From assembly GCA_022447685.1 (NCBI GenBank), contig JAKVAO010000040.1, positions 1-23,835 on the forward strand: a DNA stretch of 23,835 nucleotides. Direction: 5' to 3'. Positions within the stretch are counted from its first letter, which is position 1. Each line of letters starts with the position of its first letter. Shown piece by piece: positions 7,828 to 15,984 of the stretch. The notes under the pieces were generated by a model. That model had not been told where the DNA came from. It did not search any database and saw only the letters and a program-made list of their open reading frames with translations. Both the position numbers and the translations under genes were made by a program. The stretch is from Candidatus Caenarcanales bacterium (GTDB taxonomy: Bacteria; Cyanobacteriota; Vampirovibrionia; LMEP-6097).

Positions 7828-9531
7828 ATGTTCAATTTTCAAATACTAGTAATTTTAATATTTGCATTTTCACTTTTTAGCTTTTGCAGTGGTGACTACC
7901 CTATCTTCGGTGTCGATGAAGGACGCTATGCTCAAGCTTCTATGAATATGCTCAATTCCAATAACTGGTTAATGCCATCTGTAGATGGTCTACCACGCTT
8001 GGAAAAACCAATATTTTTTTATTGGGAGCAAATTATTAGCTTCATAACTTTTGGTAAAACCGAATTTGCAGCAAGACTACCATCCATTCTCTCAGCTACT
8101 GGAATGGTTTACCTTGCATATATATTAGGTGCAATACAAGGAACACCAATAATTGCAGCTTTAATATTAATGAGTTCACTTGCAATTAATGTCTTTGCGA
8201 AAGTTGCGATGACAGATATGAGCCTTGCTTTCTTCATTAGTGGCAGTCTCAGCTTTTTCTTTTTATCCTATTTTCATAAAATCAAAGCTAACCATATTTT
8301 CAATAGGCAAAATATTAATACCAGAATATATTTTTATATCTGTGCGGTTTTCCTAGCTCTAGGTTTTCTCTGCAAAGGTCCAATAGCAGTAGCGTTACCT
8401 GGGCTTGTAATAACTATCTTCCTACTTAAAGAGAAGGAATTGCTTTCATTTTTTGTAAATAAAAAATTTGACACTCTTGCCTGCTTCATACTCTTTCTTC
8501 TCATAGTTTGTCCTTGGTACATACTTATACATCTTGAGACGAATGGAGAATTCACTCAGAGCTTCTTTATGAGAGATAATGTTGGAAGATTTCTCTCGCC
8601 ACTAAATAGCCACAGTGAACCAATCTGGTTCTATATTCCAGTAATTTTAGCTGCGACATTTCCTTGGGCATTCTTTATTCCCCAGGCTATATTTTCAGAT
8701 AACGCAAATACTAAAATGTCTCGCGTGAACATCACTGACCACACCAATTCACTAAGAAGCTTTGCATTGATTTGGGCATTTAGCTTTTTTATTTTCTTTA
8801 GTCTAGCTCAGACCAAATTAATCACCTATATAATTCCGATTATATTACCGTTAATATTACTTATAGCTAAGTACTGTAGTCTTAAGTTTAATCAAGAAAG
8901 CAGGCAAAACGACTCTAATAAAGATCCTAGTTTATATGTTAGCTTTATATTAATTTTGATTTCACTGCCAAGTATTGCTGTCTTTGTTCTTAGTAATTTC
9001 ACTAGTGAACTAGGCAAAATCCCAGGACTCGATATTTCCTTCTTCATGATTCTTATTTGCATTTTCTTTAGTTGTGCTCTGATTATTGCTATTACATCTA
9101 TCAAAGAAAATACCAAGCTCGGTTTCATGATTCTAATCACTGCATCTATACTTACTATTGGCTTATCTTGGAGATTAATCGGAGTTCCCGTACTTAGTTA
9201 TATGGATAACGGCATAAAAAACTTCTGTACTCAAGAGTACCAAACAGGCACTCAAGTTTATAGCTATAGGGTACAGAGAGCGAGCCTAGGTTTTTACTGT
9301 GAGACTGAAGTGAAAAGAATTAATGCTAACAAAAAACTTCTTAAAAAAGCTCAAGTAGAAGAAGCTTACATCTTCAGTAAAGAATCTAAGTTCCAAGAAT
9401 TCAAAAGCTTCATTCAAGAATCAGGTTTAGACTTTGACTCTATGTTTGAAATAGTTACAACTAATGGTAATTATGTGTTTTTTAAGAGTATTAATATTAA
9501 ACCGAATTTAGAAAATACTGAAACAGAGTAA
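7828..9531 (+). CDS. Integral membrane glycosyltransferase, ArnT/PMT (GT-C, GT83-like) family
   Basis: The protein has 567 aa with a signal-anchor-like N-terminus and about ten to twelve predicted membrane helices. The first periplasmic loop carries the acidic GT-C motif (D30-E31 in VDEGRYA) and the downstream Pro-Arg-Leu-Glu-Lys-Pro segment (about 56-61), both typical of ArnT and protein mannosyltransferase relatives. Such enzymes move a sugar from a polyprenyl-phosphate carrier to lipid A, protein or glycan at the outer face of the membrane; the donor and acceptor here cannot be read from sequence. The soluble C-terminus begins at about residue 455. A TAGAAT box (7814-7819) lies 8 nt before the ATG, so the gene may have its own promoter. 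It lies 26 nt after lepB. Its stop directly abuts the stop of the opposing gene at 9532. Confidence 0.85.
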   Translation: MFNFQILVILIFAFSLFSFCSGDYPIFGVDEGRYAQASMNMLNSNNWLMPSVDGLPRLEKPIFFYWEQIISFITFGKTEFAARLPSILSATGMVYLAYILGAIQGTPIIAALILMSSLAINVFAKVAMTDMSLAFFISGSLSFFFLSYFHKIKANHIFNRQNINTRIYFYICAVFLALGFLCKGPIAVALPGLVITIFLLKEKELLSFFVNKKFDTLACFILFLLIVCPWYILIHLETNGEFTQSFFMRDNVGRFLSPLNSHSEPIWFYIPVILAATFPWAFFIPQAIFSDNANTKMSRVNITDHTNSLRSFALIWAFSFFIFFSLAQTKLITYIIPIILPLILLIAKYCSLKFNQESRQNDSNKDPSLYVSFILILISLPSIAVFVLSNFTSELGKIPGLDISFFMILICIFFSCALIIAITSIKENTKLGFMILITASILTIGLSWRLIGVPVLSYMDNGIKNFCTQEYQTGTQVYSYRVQRASLGFYCETEVKRINANKKLLKKAQVEEAYIFSKESKFQEFKSFIQESGLDFDSMFEIVTTNGNYVFFKSINIKPNLENTETE

Positions 9532-10332
9532 CTATGCTTGTTTATTACCGCCACCGGTAAACATAGAGAAGATAGCTTGGATTATTTTCATAGGGATACT
9601 TAATACAGAACCTATAATCCCCATAATTCCACCGCCACCCTCTTCTTTCTTAGGTGCTTCAGCTTGTTTTTTGGCTTCAGCTGCTTTCTCTGCTTCTGCA
9701 GCTTTTAAAGCTTCCATTTTTTTAATTTCATCTTTAGCGAAATTAACAGCAAATCTAACCTTAGGATCATCTTTAGCAGCTGTAATTATTTCTTCAGTAG
9801 AAAAGCCTCTATTAATTAAAGAAATAGTCGGTCCCAACATTTCATGGACAATTTGTTCATCTTCCAACTTAGAGTTGTCAATTTTAATTTTTGCAATATC
9901 TTTAAACTCTATAGATGTTTTTAACATTTTCTGCCTAGCTTCAGGGTCTTCAGGTAAAGGTTGCTTAAAACTAGCTAGCTCTTTTGCAAAATCTTTAAAA
10001 AACTTATCTGCATGCATAACAATATCTGAATTTAATTCATTACGAGATTGATCACGAAGAAACTCTTCAACAATAGGTAAAGTAAATGTATTAGCTAAAG
10101 CAGCATATGATTTTTTTAAACCAACATCAATTTTAGGGTCACTAATATCAACTCTATCTTGCTTGACTTCAGTTGTCATAGCTTTGGAAATAGTAGCTAA
10201 AAGATAATATGCAGTATTAGCCTTGATTGTTTTATCAACATTAGTTTTCTCAGACTCTGTAAGCGGTTTACTACCAGCAGCTTTAGGAGCAGATGTAACT
10301 GGAGTGCCTGATTTTGTTGCTGAAGTGTCCAT
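9532..10332 (-). CDS. Hypothetical helical protein with glycine-flanked hydrophobic C-terminus
   Basis: The protein has 266 aa and is not recognised. The N-terminus (1-30) is Ser/Thr/Ala/Pro-rich, lacks a signal peptide and resembles an unfolded secretion-type leader. Residues about 30-190 are predicted helical and charged. Residues about 205-232 form an Ala/Lys/Glu-rich coiled-coil-like stretch with a repeated KAAEA pattern. A run of four Gly is followed by one hydrophobic segment (about 236-258, GIIGSVLSIPMKIIQAIFSMF), then GGG and a short polar tail. The design suggests a peripheral or C-tail-inserted membrane protein, which is inference. An extended -10 box (TGC-TATGAT, 10350-10358) lies upstream, giving a leader of only about 10 nt without a Shine-Dalgarno sequence. 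The stop abuts the stop of the convergent glycosyltransferase gene with no spacer. Confidence 0.72.
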   Translation of the reverse strand: MDTSATKSGTPVTSAPKAAGSKPLTESEKTNVDKTIKANTAYYLLATISKAMTTEVKQDRVDISDPKIDVGLKKSYAALANTFTLPIVEEFLRDQSRNELNSDIVMHADKFFKDFAKELASFKQPLPEDPEARQKMLKTSIEFKDIAKIKIDNSKLEDEQIVHEMLGPTISLINRGFSTEEIITAAKDDPKVRFAVNFAKDEIKKMEALKAAEAEKAAEAKKQAEAPKKEEGGGGIMGIIGSVLSIPMKIIQAIFSMFTGGGNKQA

Positions 10333-10349
10333 AATGAGTAATTACAAAT

Positions 10350-10358
10350 ATCATAGCA
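10350..10358 (-). promoter_or_regulatory. Extended -10 promoter element for the 9532-10332 gene
   Basis: The minus strand reads TGC-TATGAT, a good extended -10. The box ends about 17 nt before the ATG, so transcription would start about 10 nt upstream of it. The recurring form TGCTAnnnT is also seen at 13978, 16616, 17757 and 23271. Confidence 0.45.
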
Positions 10359-10398
10359 CAAAAAAACAAAAGTATTTACATTATTTCAATTATTTTAA

Positions 10399-10710
10399 TT
10401 ACCATTTTATGGTAGTGAAAGAATCGATATCGATGTTAACTCTATTTCTGTAAATGAGTAATAACAGCGCAAGACCAATAGCTGCTTCAGCTGCTGCTAT
10501 AGCCATAATAAACAAGCTGAAAACCTGACCTTTAATTGCAAGTGGGTCTATATAGTGAGCGAATGCTACGAAGTTAATATTTACGGCATTTAGCATGATC
10601 TCGATACTCATCAGAACACGGAAAGCGTTTCTTGATATCAAAAGACCAAAAAGACCAATCGAAAATAATAAAGCAGATAAAGTTAGATAGTGTGTAAGTC
10701 CGATTTCCAT
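10399..10710 (-). CDS. nuoK: NADH:quinone oxidoreductase subunit K
   Basis: This is the 103-aa membrane subunit of complex I (NuoK/NdhE/ND4L family) with three membrane helices. The two membrane glutamates used in proton translocation are visible: E37 in LMSIEIMLNAVN and E75 in AAAEAAIGLAL. Length and N-terminus (MEIGLTHYL) are typical. It follows nuoJ by 16 nt on the same strand with AGGT before the ATG, so the two are co-transcribed. The usual next subunit, NuoL, does not follow; the gene downstream is a hypothetical with its own promoter-like sequence. Confidence 0.95.
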   Translation of the reverse strand: MEIGLTHYLTLSALLFSIGLFGLLISRNAFRVLMSIEIMLNAVNINFVAFAHYIDPLAIKGQVFSLFIMAIAAAEAAIGLALLLLIYRNRVNIDIDSFTTIKW

Positions 10711-10726
10711 AATTAAAACCTATAAA

Positions 10727-11290
10727 TTACTTGTTAATTTCCTTTTTACTTAAAATAATGACTCCAACTAGAACAACTAGTAGAAGCACTGATATCAACT
10801 CAAATGGTAATAAATACTTGTTGAGCATCAAATAACCTATTTGAGAAGTATATTTCTCATCAACCATATCAACCAGATTTGCGTACTTGCTTGCACCAGT
10901 AAGCTTGGTTATAGTTTCCCAATCTTGTGACTGGATAACAAAACTAAGAACAGAAAAAACTAGAGCTGAAATTACAATGGAGAAAGCAGCTTTAGGCTTA
11001 GAAGCAAAAATATAATCTTTTACCTTAGAAGCCTCTTCCTTCAAAGAGCAAAGCATAACTGCAAAAACAATCACCAAAACTATACCAACTGCGTAGATCA
11101 AAACCTGCGAAACCGCAACAAAATTCGCGCTAAGCATGAAGTAAAAACCTGAGATCGCAGCGAAAGAACCAATAAGGGTAAAGCCCGCTCTAACAAGGTT
11201 CGGGTTTAAAATCATCCCCAAAGAGCATATCACAGTGATAGCAGCTAGTAGATAAAAGGGTATAGAAGATAATGACTCCAAAAATTCCAT
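10727..11290 (-). CDS. nuoJ: NADH:quinone oxidoreductase subunit J
   Basis: This is a membrane subunit of complex I (NuoJ/NdhG/ND6 family). It has five predicted membrane helices, four in the first 110 residues and one near the C-terminus (LISVLLLVVLVGVIIL). The family's conserved region is clear (NPNLVRAGFTLIGSF, then AVSQVLIYAVGIVLVIVFAVML). Between helices 4 and 5 lies a charged stretch (about 125-155). The ATG at 11290 is taken as start; the TTG one codon upstream is an alternative. A TATAAT in the divergent intergenic region (11306-11311) reads on both strands and could serve this gene and the 11335 gene. Only the J-K pair is present here. Confidence 0.93.
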   Translation of the reverse strand: MEFLESLSSIPFYLLAAITVICSLGMILNPNLVRAGFTLIGSFAAISGFYFMLSANFVAVSQVLIYAVGIVLVIVFAVMLCSLKEEASKVKDYIFASKPKAAFSIVISALVFSVLSFVIQSQDWETITKLTGASKYANLVDMVDEKYTSQIGYLMLNKYLLPFELISVLLLVVLVGVIILSKKEINK

Positions 11291-11305
11291 CAAGATATAT
11301 TCTAT

Positions 11306-11311
11306 TATAAT
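11306..11311. promoter_or_regulatory. Symmetric TATAAT -10 in the nuoJ/DUF433 divergent region
   Basis: The sequence TATTATAATA contains a consensus TATAAT that is nearly self-complementary, so it could act as the -10 for both nuoJ (minus) and the 11335 gene (plus). Only poor -35 matches are seen on either side. Confidence 0.35.
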
Positions 11312-11334
11312 ATTGCTGGCAAGTAAATTAAAAT

Positions 11335-12093
11335 ATGAACCTTAAGAATTTAGCTGAATCACGAATCGTGATTGATAGTAATTCAGGCAAACCTTTTATC
11401 AAAGGAGCCAAGGTTTCTGTCGCTGAAATATTATTAGAAATTATTGAAGGTAAAGATGAAGCAGATATTATTAGAGCCTACCGCTCAATCAGACTAGATG
11501 ATATCAAGGCCTGCCTAGCATATTCTTACTGTGTCGCTGATAATATTGCCTTAAAAATGCCAACATCTACAGGTGGCTCTAAAACCGTTCAGAAAAACCT
11601 TGAAGTTGAACGTGAACTTAGAGAACAAGGTTTCAATATCTTCTATCAAAACCTAGAAACTCAAGCCTCCGTTCAGGAAGAAATGACTGCTGCTCATGTA
11701 AATCGCATCAAACAAATGAAAAAACAGCAGCAAGAAAATCAAGCTCAGAAAATCCAAGCACCGACCAAAAGAGCTTATGACCTGATTATCGAACTTGCCG
11801 CAACTGAGAAGACCCATATTTTTGCTGATACTGATGCTATTGAACAAAAATTAGATATGAGCTCAGATAACTATATTTTCAAAATCCGCGCGGATAATAA
11901 AGCCTGGCTCACTTACTCAGTAAAAGATGGAGTTGAAATCGATAAACAGATGAGAAGAAACCTCAAAGTTCGATATCACGACAACGGAGAGGATAAAGAA
12001 GCGATCTTTGAAGGCTATTTAACAACAGATAGAAAGCATAAAATCTTCCTTGAAAGAAGCGAGGAAGGCAAAACTTGTGGAAGGGCCTTGTAG
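11335..12093 (+). CDS. DUF433-like N-terminal domain protein with unknown C-terminal region
   Basis: The protein has 252 aa. Residues about 8-72 match the DUF433 pattern: ESRIVIDSNSGKPFIKGAKV, then an EIL-EII-EGK segment, a helix and the end LDDIKACLAYSYCVADNI. DUF433 domains are small winged-helix-like domains often found in antitoxins of VapBC-like modules, though no toxin is visible beside it. A Gln/Lys-rich helical linker (about 100-145) leads to an unrecognised C-terminal domain (about 145-252) of mixed beta and charged sequence (IFKIRADNKAWLTYSVKDG). The stop TAG is followed at once by the ATG of the next gene, so the two are likely translated together. The DUF433 assignment is from remembered family features and is moderately sure; the whole-protein function is unknown. 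Confidence 0.78.
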   Translation: MNLKNLAESRIVIDSNSGKPFIKGAKVSVAEILLEIIEGKDEADIIRAYRSIRLDDIKACLAYSYCVADNIALKMPTSTGGSKTVQKNLEVERELREQGFNIFYQNLETQASVQEEMTAAHVNRIKQMKKQQQENQAQKIQAPTKRAYDLIIELAATEKTHIFADTDAIEQKLDMSSDNYIFKIRADNKAWLTYSVKDGVEIDKQMRRNLKVRYHDNGEDKEAIFEGYLTTDRKHKIFLERSEEGKTCGRAL

Positions 12094-13461
12094 ATGTCTG
12101 GAGATATAGGTGGCACTGGTGGCTTTGACGGGAAGAAAATTGCAGACAACAAAGCTGCATCAAAGAATAAAAAAGATGCTAACAACGATCTTGTAAAAGA
12201 TACAGAACATAGACAGAAAAACCTAGCTAAAAGACAAAAGGAAAACCTAGTCGGTAGATATGCTAATTCTTCCAGCTCTCAAAAATCGATCACAAAAATT
12301 TATAGGGATAAACATAAAGATGAATTCTCTAATGAGAAAAAAGAAGAAGTTAGAAAAGAAGAAAGCCTCAAATCCTTTGAAAAGAAAAGACAACTAATTG
12401 AGACTGAAAAAGATAAAGCTCTTGTAAAAAATCCCGTTCTAAAATCCAAACTTGATCTCAGCTCTAAAGTTCAAAAACAAAGTCAGACAAATCTAAATCA
12501 GGAAGGCAAAGCAAAGCCTCCAAGACCGTCTTTAAAATCACTACTTGCTCCTAAAGGAATAGTGCATAAGAAAATGAACTATAAAGAATTAATTGAACAA
12601 AACCCAGCTCTTAAAGGTGTTTCAAGCGTAGATATTGATAACGCTCAAGAGTTAGGGAAAATACTTGAAGGGCATTATTTATTAGAACAGACTACTAAAG
12701 AAAACAATAAAGCCAACCATAAATTAGATAAGCAAAGACAAAAAATGAAGCAAGTGAGCCTTGCTGAAGTCTTTCAGTTTGATTATGAAGTAGTTGGATT
12801 GAGTGCAAACGAGCTTAGGGACTTAATTTCAGAACTAGGATCAGATATAGATTCAGAAGAACTGCGCGCCAATATTGATCAGATTGTAAATCTTTTTCAG
12901 GATAATAAACCAATACAGAATCATCTTTTACTGTTCTTTCCATTCCCACTACCATTTGAGTTTCAAGAGATTGATGAAGAATTTGAAGAAGAGCTTAATA
13001 ATTTAGAAAAAGAAAATCAAGAAAAGAGTGATGACGGAGAAGACTTCGAAGAAGAGGACGATGATGAAGAGTTTGAAGCAGATGTGACAGCTGGAATCTC
13101 AATCTTCACCTACAACTTTGGAAGAATACTTGCACTATTGCGCTATTCTAAATCCCTCTCCAAACTTGAAATTAGCTTCAAAGGAGATGCTAACGCAGAA
13201 GAACTTGCAATTGCACTTAGCTCGAATCTCGAATTTGAGTTACCAATACAGATGAATATCAAAGAGAAAAGATTCAAGACCTGGAAAAATAAGAGTTTCA
13301 AAAATTTAGAAAATGAGCAAACTAGAACCTGCCAAATCATGAGTGAGGGAGAAATCGATGCAACTTTCAGCAAGGCTTGTAAGGTCATATTTAACTCAAT
13401 TGAGAAGAGTGATAGAGATGTAACTAAGTTTGAGAAAAACAAAGAAGGTAAAATAATATAA
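12094..13461 (+). CDS. Hypothetical highly charged protein with an acidic tract
   Basis: The protein has 455 aa and is not recognised. It begins with a Gly/Asn/Lys/Asp-rich segment (GGTGGFDGKK...) and a basic, Lys/Glu/Gln-rich region to about residue 160, probably disordered or coiled-coil. A helical central part follows (about 165-265). A short hydrophobic patch (about 275-288, LLLFFPFPLPFEF) precedes a strongly acidic tract (about 288-331, mostly Glu and Asp). A more globular C-terminal part (about 332-455) contains a single Trp. There is no signal peptide. The gene starts directly after the stop of the DUF433 gene and ends directly before the rimM ATG, which puts three genes in one unit with zero spacing. 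The rimM link hints at, but does not show, a role near ribosome assembly. Confidence 0.72.
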   Translation: MSGDIGGTGGFDGKKIADNKAASKNKKDANNDLVKDTEHRQKNLAKRQKENLVGRYANSSSSQKSITKIYRDKHKDEFSNEKKEEVRKEESLKSFEKKRQLIETEKDKALVKNPVLKSKLDLSSKVQKQSQTNLNQEGKAKPPRPSLKSLLAPKGIVHKKMNYKELIEQNPALKGVSSVDIDNAQELGKILEGHYLLEQTTKENNKANHKLDKQRQKMKQVSLAEVFQFDYEVVGLSANELRDLISELGSDIDSEELRANIDQIVNLFQDNKPIQNHLLLFFPFPLPFEFQEIDEEFEEELNNLEKENQEKSDDGEDFEEEDDDEEFEADVTAGISIFTYNFGRILALLRYSKSLSKLEISFKGDANAEELAIALSSNLEFELPIQMNIKEKRFKTWKNKSFKNLENEQTRTCQIMSEGEIDATFSKACKVIFNSIEKSDRDVTKFEKNKEGKII

Positions 13462-13971
13462 ATGACTGCTACTCAAAGAGTAATCGCAAATATTTGTGGC
13501 TGCCACGGAATAAAAGGTGAACTGAAACTCTATCCTTTAACTGATTCCTTTGAACAATTCAAGGATATCGAAGAAGTTAATATAGCTGAACAAAACTACA
13601 AAGTAAGTAAATTTAGACCGAATAAACAATTCATCATCCTTAAACTTGAAGAAGTTAACACTCGCAATCAAGCAGAAGAACTTAAGGGCTTTGTCAGAGC
13701 TGAAATAAGCGAGGAACTCGAAGAAGGTGAATATTACTTACAGGACCTTATAGGACTTGAAGTTAAAGATGCAAGTGGAGAAAGCATAGGTAAAGTAAAT
13801 AATTTCACAGAATCAGGGCAAACACTGATATTCATCAACTTAGATGAAAAATATGCCAAGAAAAATGATTTACTAGTACCATTTGTCGAAAAATATATTG
13901 ATGAAATTAATATAAATGAAGCTTTTATAAAACTCAAAGATATCTCCGAATTAATCGACCTGAATAAGTAG
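13462..13971 (+). CDS. rimM: 16S rRNA processing protein RimM
   Basis: The protein has 169 aa, the usual length for RimM, which binds ribosomal protein uS19 during 30S head maturation. The N-terminal domain (about 4-85) has the family hallmark ICGCHGIKGELKLYPLTD. The C-terminal PRC-barrel (about 92-165) contains YYLQDLIGLEV and LLVPFVEKYIDEIN. Its usual partners rpsP and trmD are not beside it; instead it is the last gene of a butt-joined unit after two proteins of unknown function. The ATG follows the preceding stop with no spacer and no clear Shine-Dalgarno sequence of its own. Confidence 0.93.
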   Translation: MTATQRVIANICGCHGIKGELKLYPLTDSFEQFKDIEEVNIAEQNYKVSKFRPNKQFIILKLEEVNTRNQAEELKGFVRAEISEELEEGEYYLQDLIGLEVKDASGESIGKVNNFTESGQTLIFINLDEKYAKKNDLLVPFVEKYIDEININEAFIKLKDISELIDLNK

Positions 13972-13977
13972 AAATCT

Positions 13978-13985
13978 GCTAATAT
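13978..13985 (+). promoter_or_regulatory. Extended -10 promoter upstream of the GMP reductase/IMPDH-family gene
   Basis: TGC-TAATAT (13977-13985 including the T) is an extended -10. The box ends 6 nt before an in-frame TTG (13992) and 18 nt before the ATG at 14004. TCGACC at 13955-13960 is a possible -35 with a long spacer. Confidence 0.45.
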
Positions 13986-14003
13986 ATTTGGTTGGGTAAA
14001 TTT

Positions 14004-15065
14004 ATGATAGTTGAAGGTTTAACATTTGATGACGTTTTTATAGTTCCGAAATACTCGGATATAGAGCATAGAGCAGACGTTTCTACCAAGAGTAAGATAC
14101 TACCTAATGTAGAACTTGCTTCACCTTTCATCTCTGCAAACATGGATACAGTTACAGAGTACAGAATGGCTATCAGTATGATGCAAGCTGGTGGAATGGG
14201 TATACTTCACAGATACCTAAGCATCGAAGATATGCTCAAGCAAATTGAATCTTATCAACAAGAGCTTGAAACTCAAAAAATTGATGGCAAGGTACCATTC
14301 GTTGTCTCAATTGGTGCAAATGATTTTGAAAGAACTGAGAAAGCTTATAAAGCAGGTATCAGGAATTTCTGCATCGATGTTGCTCATGGTCACCATCTTC
14401 TAGTAGAGAAGTGTATCAAAAAACTTAGAGAACTTTACAGTGATATTGGTATTATCGCTGGTAATACCTGTACTTACCAAGGTGCTTATGATTTATTCAA
14501 ATGGGGTGCAGACACCATCAAAGTAGGCGTGGGACCTGGTTCAGTGTGTACAACTAGAATCAAAACTGGAGCTGGCTATCCTCAACTTTCAGCAATTCAA
14601 CTTGCTTATAAAGCTAAAAATGATTACTTAAAAGATAACCCAAAAGCAGAAAAATTCATTATCGCAGATGGTGGTATTAAATACTATGGTGATATCACTA
14701 AGGCTTTAGCTGCAGGTGGCGATGCTGTCATGATGGGATCTATCTTCGCTGGGTGTAAACAAACTCCAGGAAACGTTTTCAGGAATGAGAATGAAGAAAT
14801 GGTAAAAAGCTATAGAGGCATGGCCTCAATACCAGCTCAAAGTGATTTTGGAATCGAAGATTTCAATGAAGAAGGTATTTCTTTAACAGTTAAATATCGT
14901 GGAAATGTAAAGCATATCATCGAAAGACTAACTAAGGGTCTAAGAAGTGGTATGAGCTACAGCGGTGCTAGAAGTATCAAAGCTCTTCAAGAAGTTGCTG
15001 AATTCGTTAAAGTAACTCAAAGTGGTCACTTCGAAGGTCAACCACACAAAGCATTCAAGCACTAA
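14004..15065 (+). CDS. guaC: GMP reductase / IMP dehydrogenase family protein without CBS domains (GMP reductase favoured)
   Basis: This is an (alpha/beta)8-barrel enzyme of the IMPDH/GMPR family, about 353 aa, with no CBS pair between barrel strands, as in GMP reductases. The active-site loop reads VGVGPGSVCTTR with the catalytic Cys, and is followed by KTGAGYPQLS, the form usual for GMP reductase. The Arg-Tyr pair of the IMPDH mobile flap is not seen; the segment after YRGMAS is short and acidic (SDFGIEDFNEEG). GMP reductase converts GMP to IMP with NADPH. A CBS-less IMPDH remains possible because the C-terminal end (SGHFEGQPH) is IMPDH-like. The ATG at 14004 is chosen; an in-frame TTG at 13992 would add four residues and sits exactly 6 nt after the -10 box. 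Its stop overlaps the stop of the convergent epimerase gene. Confidence 0.85.
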   Translation: MIVEGLTFDDVFIVPKYSDIEHRADVSTKSKILPNVELASPFISANMDTVTEYRMAISMMQAGGMGILHRYLSIEDMLKQIESYQQELETQKIDGKVPFVVSIGANDFERTEKAYKAGIRNFCIDVAHGHHLLVEKCIKKLRELYSDIGIIAGNTCTYQGAYDLFKWGADTIKVGVGPGSVCTTRIKTGAGYPQLSAIQLAYKAKNDYLKDNPKAEKFIIADGGIKYYGDITKALAAGGDAVMMGSIFAGCKQTPGNVFRNENEEMVKSYRGMASIPAQSDFGIEDFNEEGISLTVKYRGNVKHIIERLTKGLRSGMSYSGARSIKALQEVAEFVKVTQSGHFEGQPHKAFKH

Positions 15066-15955
15066 GACTGCTTTGATGTTGAAAGTACTGATCTTTTGAT
15101 ATCACCTTCAGCATAACCCCTGTAAGAAAACTCTAATTTCTTGTTGGAATGTTCTTTGAATTCATTACTTATAATTTCTTTTGCAAAATCTTCCAGGCTT
15201 TTAGCTTGTCCTGAGGAAAGATTGATAATACCAATCAAATCATTTTGACTAATGAAATTTAGGAATTTTTCTGAGAATTCATCAATATAGACAAAGTCTC
15301 TAATTATTTCAGCTTCCTTTTCAGCATTGATATTCAGAGATAGTCTTTCTTCTCCTGACTGAATCTGCTGCTCAAGAGCCTCGAAGAAATGTCTATAGAC
15401 TCCTACCTTTGTAAACTCTTTTCCATAAGGGTTTGCGAAGCGAACTATTAAAAATTTACTGAATATATTAACTATAAACTCTTCTAAACTCTTCTTATAC
15501 TCACCATAAGCACTAAGCGGCTGCAAAGCATCGTCTTCACAAGCAAAGCCTTGCTCCACTTCACCATACACTGCTGCTGATGATAGAAATACCAATTTCA
15601 AATCAATTGAATTCTCCTTACTAAAAGAATTCAAAGACTTCAAGAAATTTTGTTCTTGGTCTAAGTCTCTAAGATAAGCAAAATGACATACTAGCAGCTC
15701 AGAAAAAGCTTCTAATTCTCGATATATTGAGTTTAAGTCACTAAGGTCTGATTCAAGAGAAACAATATTATCTAATTCCATTAGCTGTTTTTCGAGTCTT
15801 AGATTTTTTAAAGTTCTATCTAAGAGAATTACTTTAGTAAAACCTGAAAAAAAATCAGGCTTATTAATAAAAACATAGTTTAAAAAATTTGCAGATAAAT
15901 AACCAGTAGCACCAGTAATTAATAGAACTTTGTTTTGTTTGAGACTAAGATTCAC
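15062..15955 (-). CDS. NAD-dependent epimerase/dehydratase (extended SDR)
   Basis: The protein has 297 aa, a nucleotide-sugar epimerase/dehydratase-type extended SDR. The N-terminal Rossmann motif is TGATGYLS (about 14-21), with Ser where the third Gly is usual. The SSAAVYG strand (about 125-131) carries the active-site Ser, and Y150-x-x-x-K154 is the catalytic pair. DFVYIDEF and the C-terminal INLSSGQAKSLEDFA segment are typical. The substrate is probably an NDP-sugar or a derivative; it cannot be specified. The start is GTG, exactly 6 nt after a TATACT box (15962-15967), with no Shine-Dalgarno sequence. The last base pairs (CTAA) are shared with the stop of the convergent gene. Confidence 0.85.
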   Translation of the reverse strand: MNLSLKQNKVLLITGATGYLSANFLNYVFINKPDFFSGFTKVILLDRTLKNLRLEKQLMELDNIVSLESDLSDLNSIYRELEAFSELLVCHFAYLRDLDQEQNFLKSLNSFSKENSIDLKLVFLSSAAVYGEVEQGFACEDDALQPLSAYGEYKKSLEEFIVNIFSKFLIVRFANPYGKEFTKVGVYRHFFEALEQQIQSGEERLSLNINAEKEAEIIRDFVYIDEFSEKFLNFISQNDLIGIINLSSGQAKSLEDFAKEIISNEFKEHSNKKLEFSYRGYAEGDIKRSVLSTSKQS

Positions 15956-15961
15956 TTAAAT

Positions 15962-15967
15962 AGTATA
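15962..15967 (-). promoter_or_regulatory. -10 box 6 nt upstream of the epimerase GTG
   Basis: The minus strand reads TATACT, ATTTAA, then the GTG start. The region upstream is AT-rich with no good -35. The expected transcription start would fall on the start codon. Confidence 0.4.
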
Positions 15968-15984
15968 ACTAAAAAAAATTTTAA

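Noticed and set aside
9671..10051. Plus-strand frame of 126 codons opposite the 9532-10332 gene
   Set aside because: It is the antisense shadow of an Ala/Lys/Glu-rich gene. The minus-strand protein has a promoter box and sensible composition.
11335..12093. Toxin-antitoxin module based on the DUF433 domain
   Set aside because: No PIN-domain or other toxin gene is adjacent. The next genes are a large charged protein and rimM.
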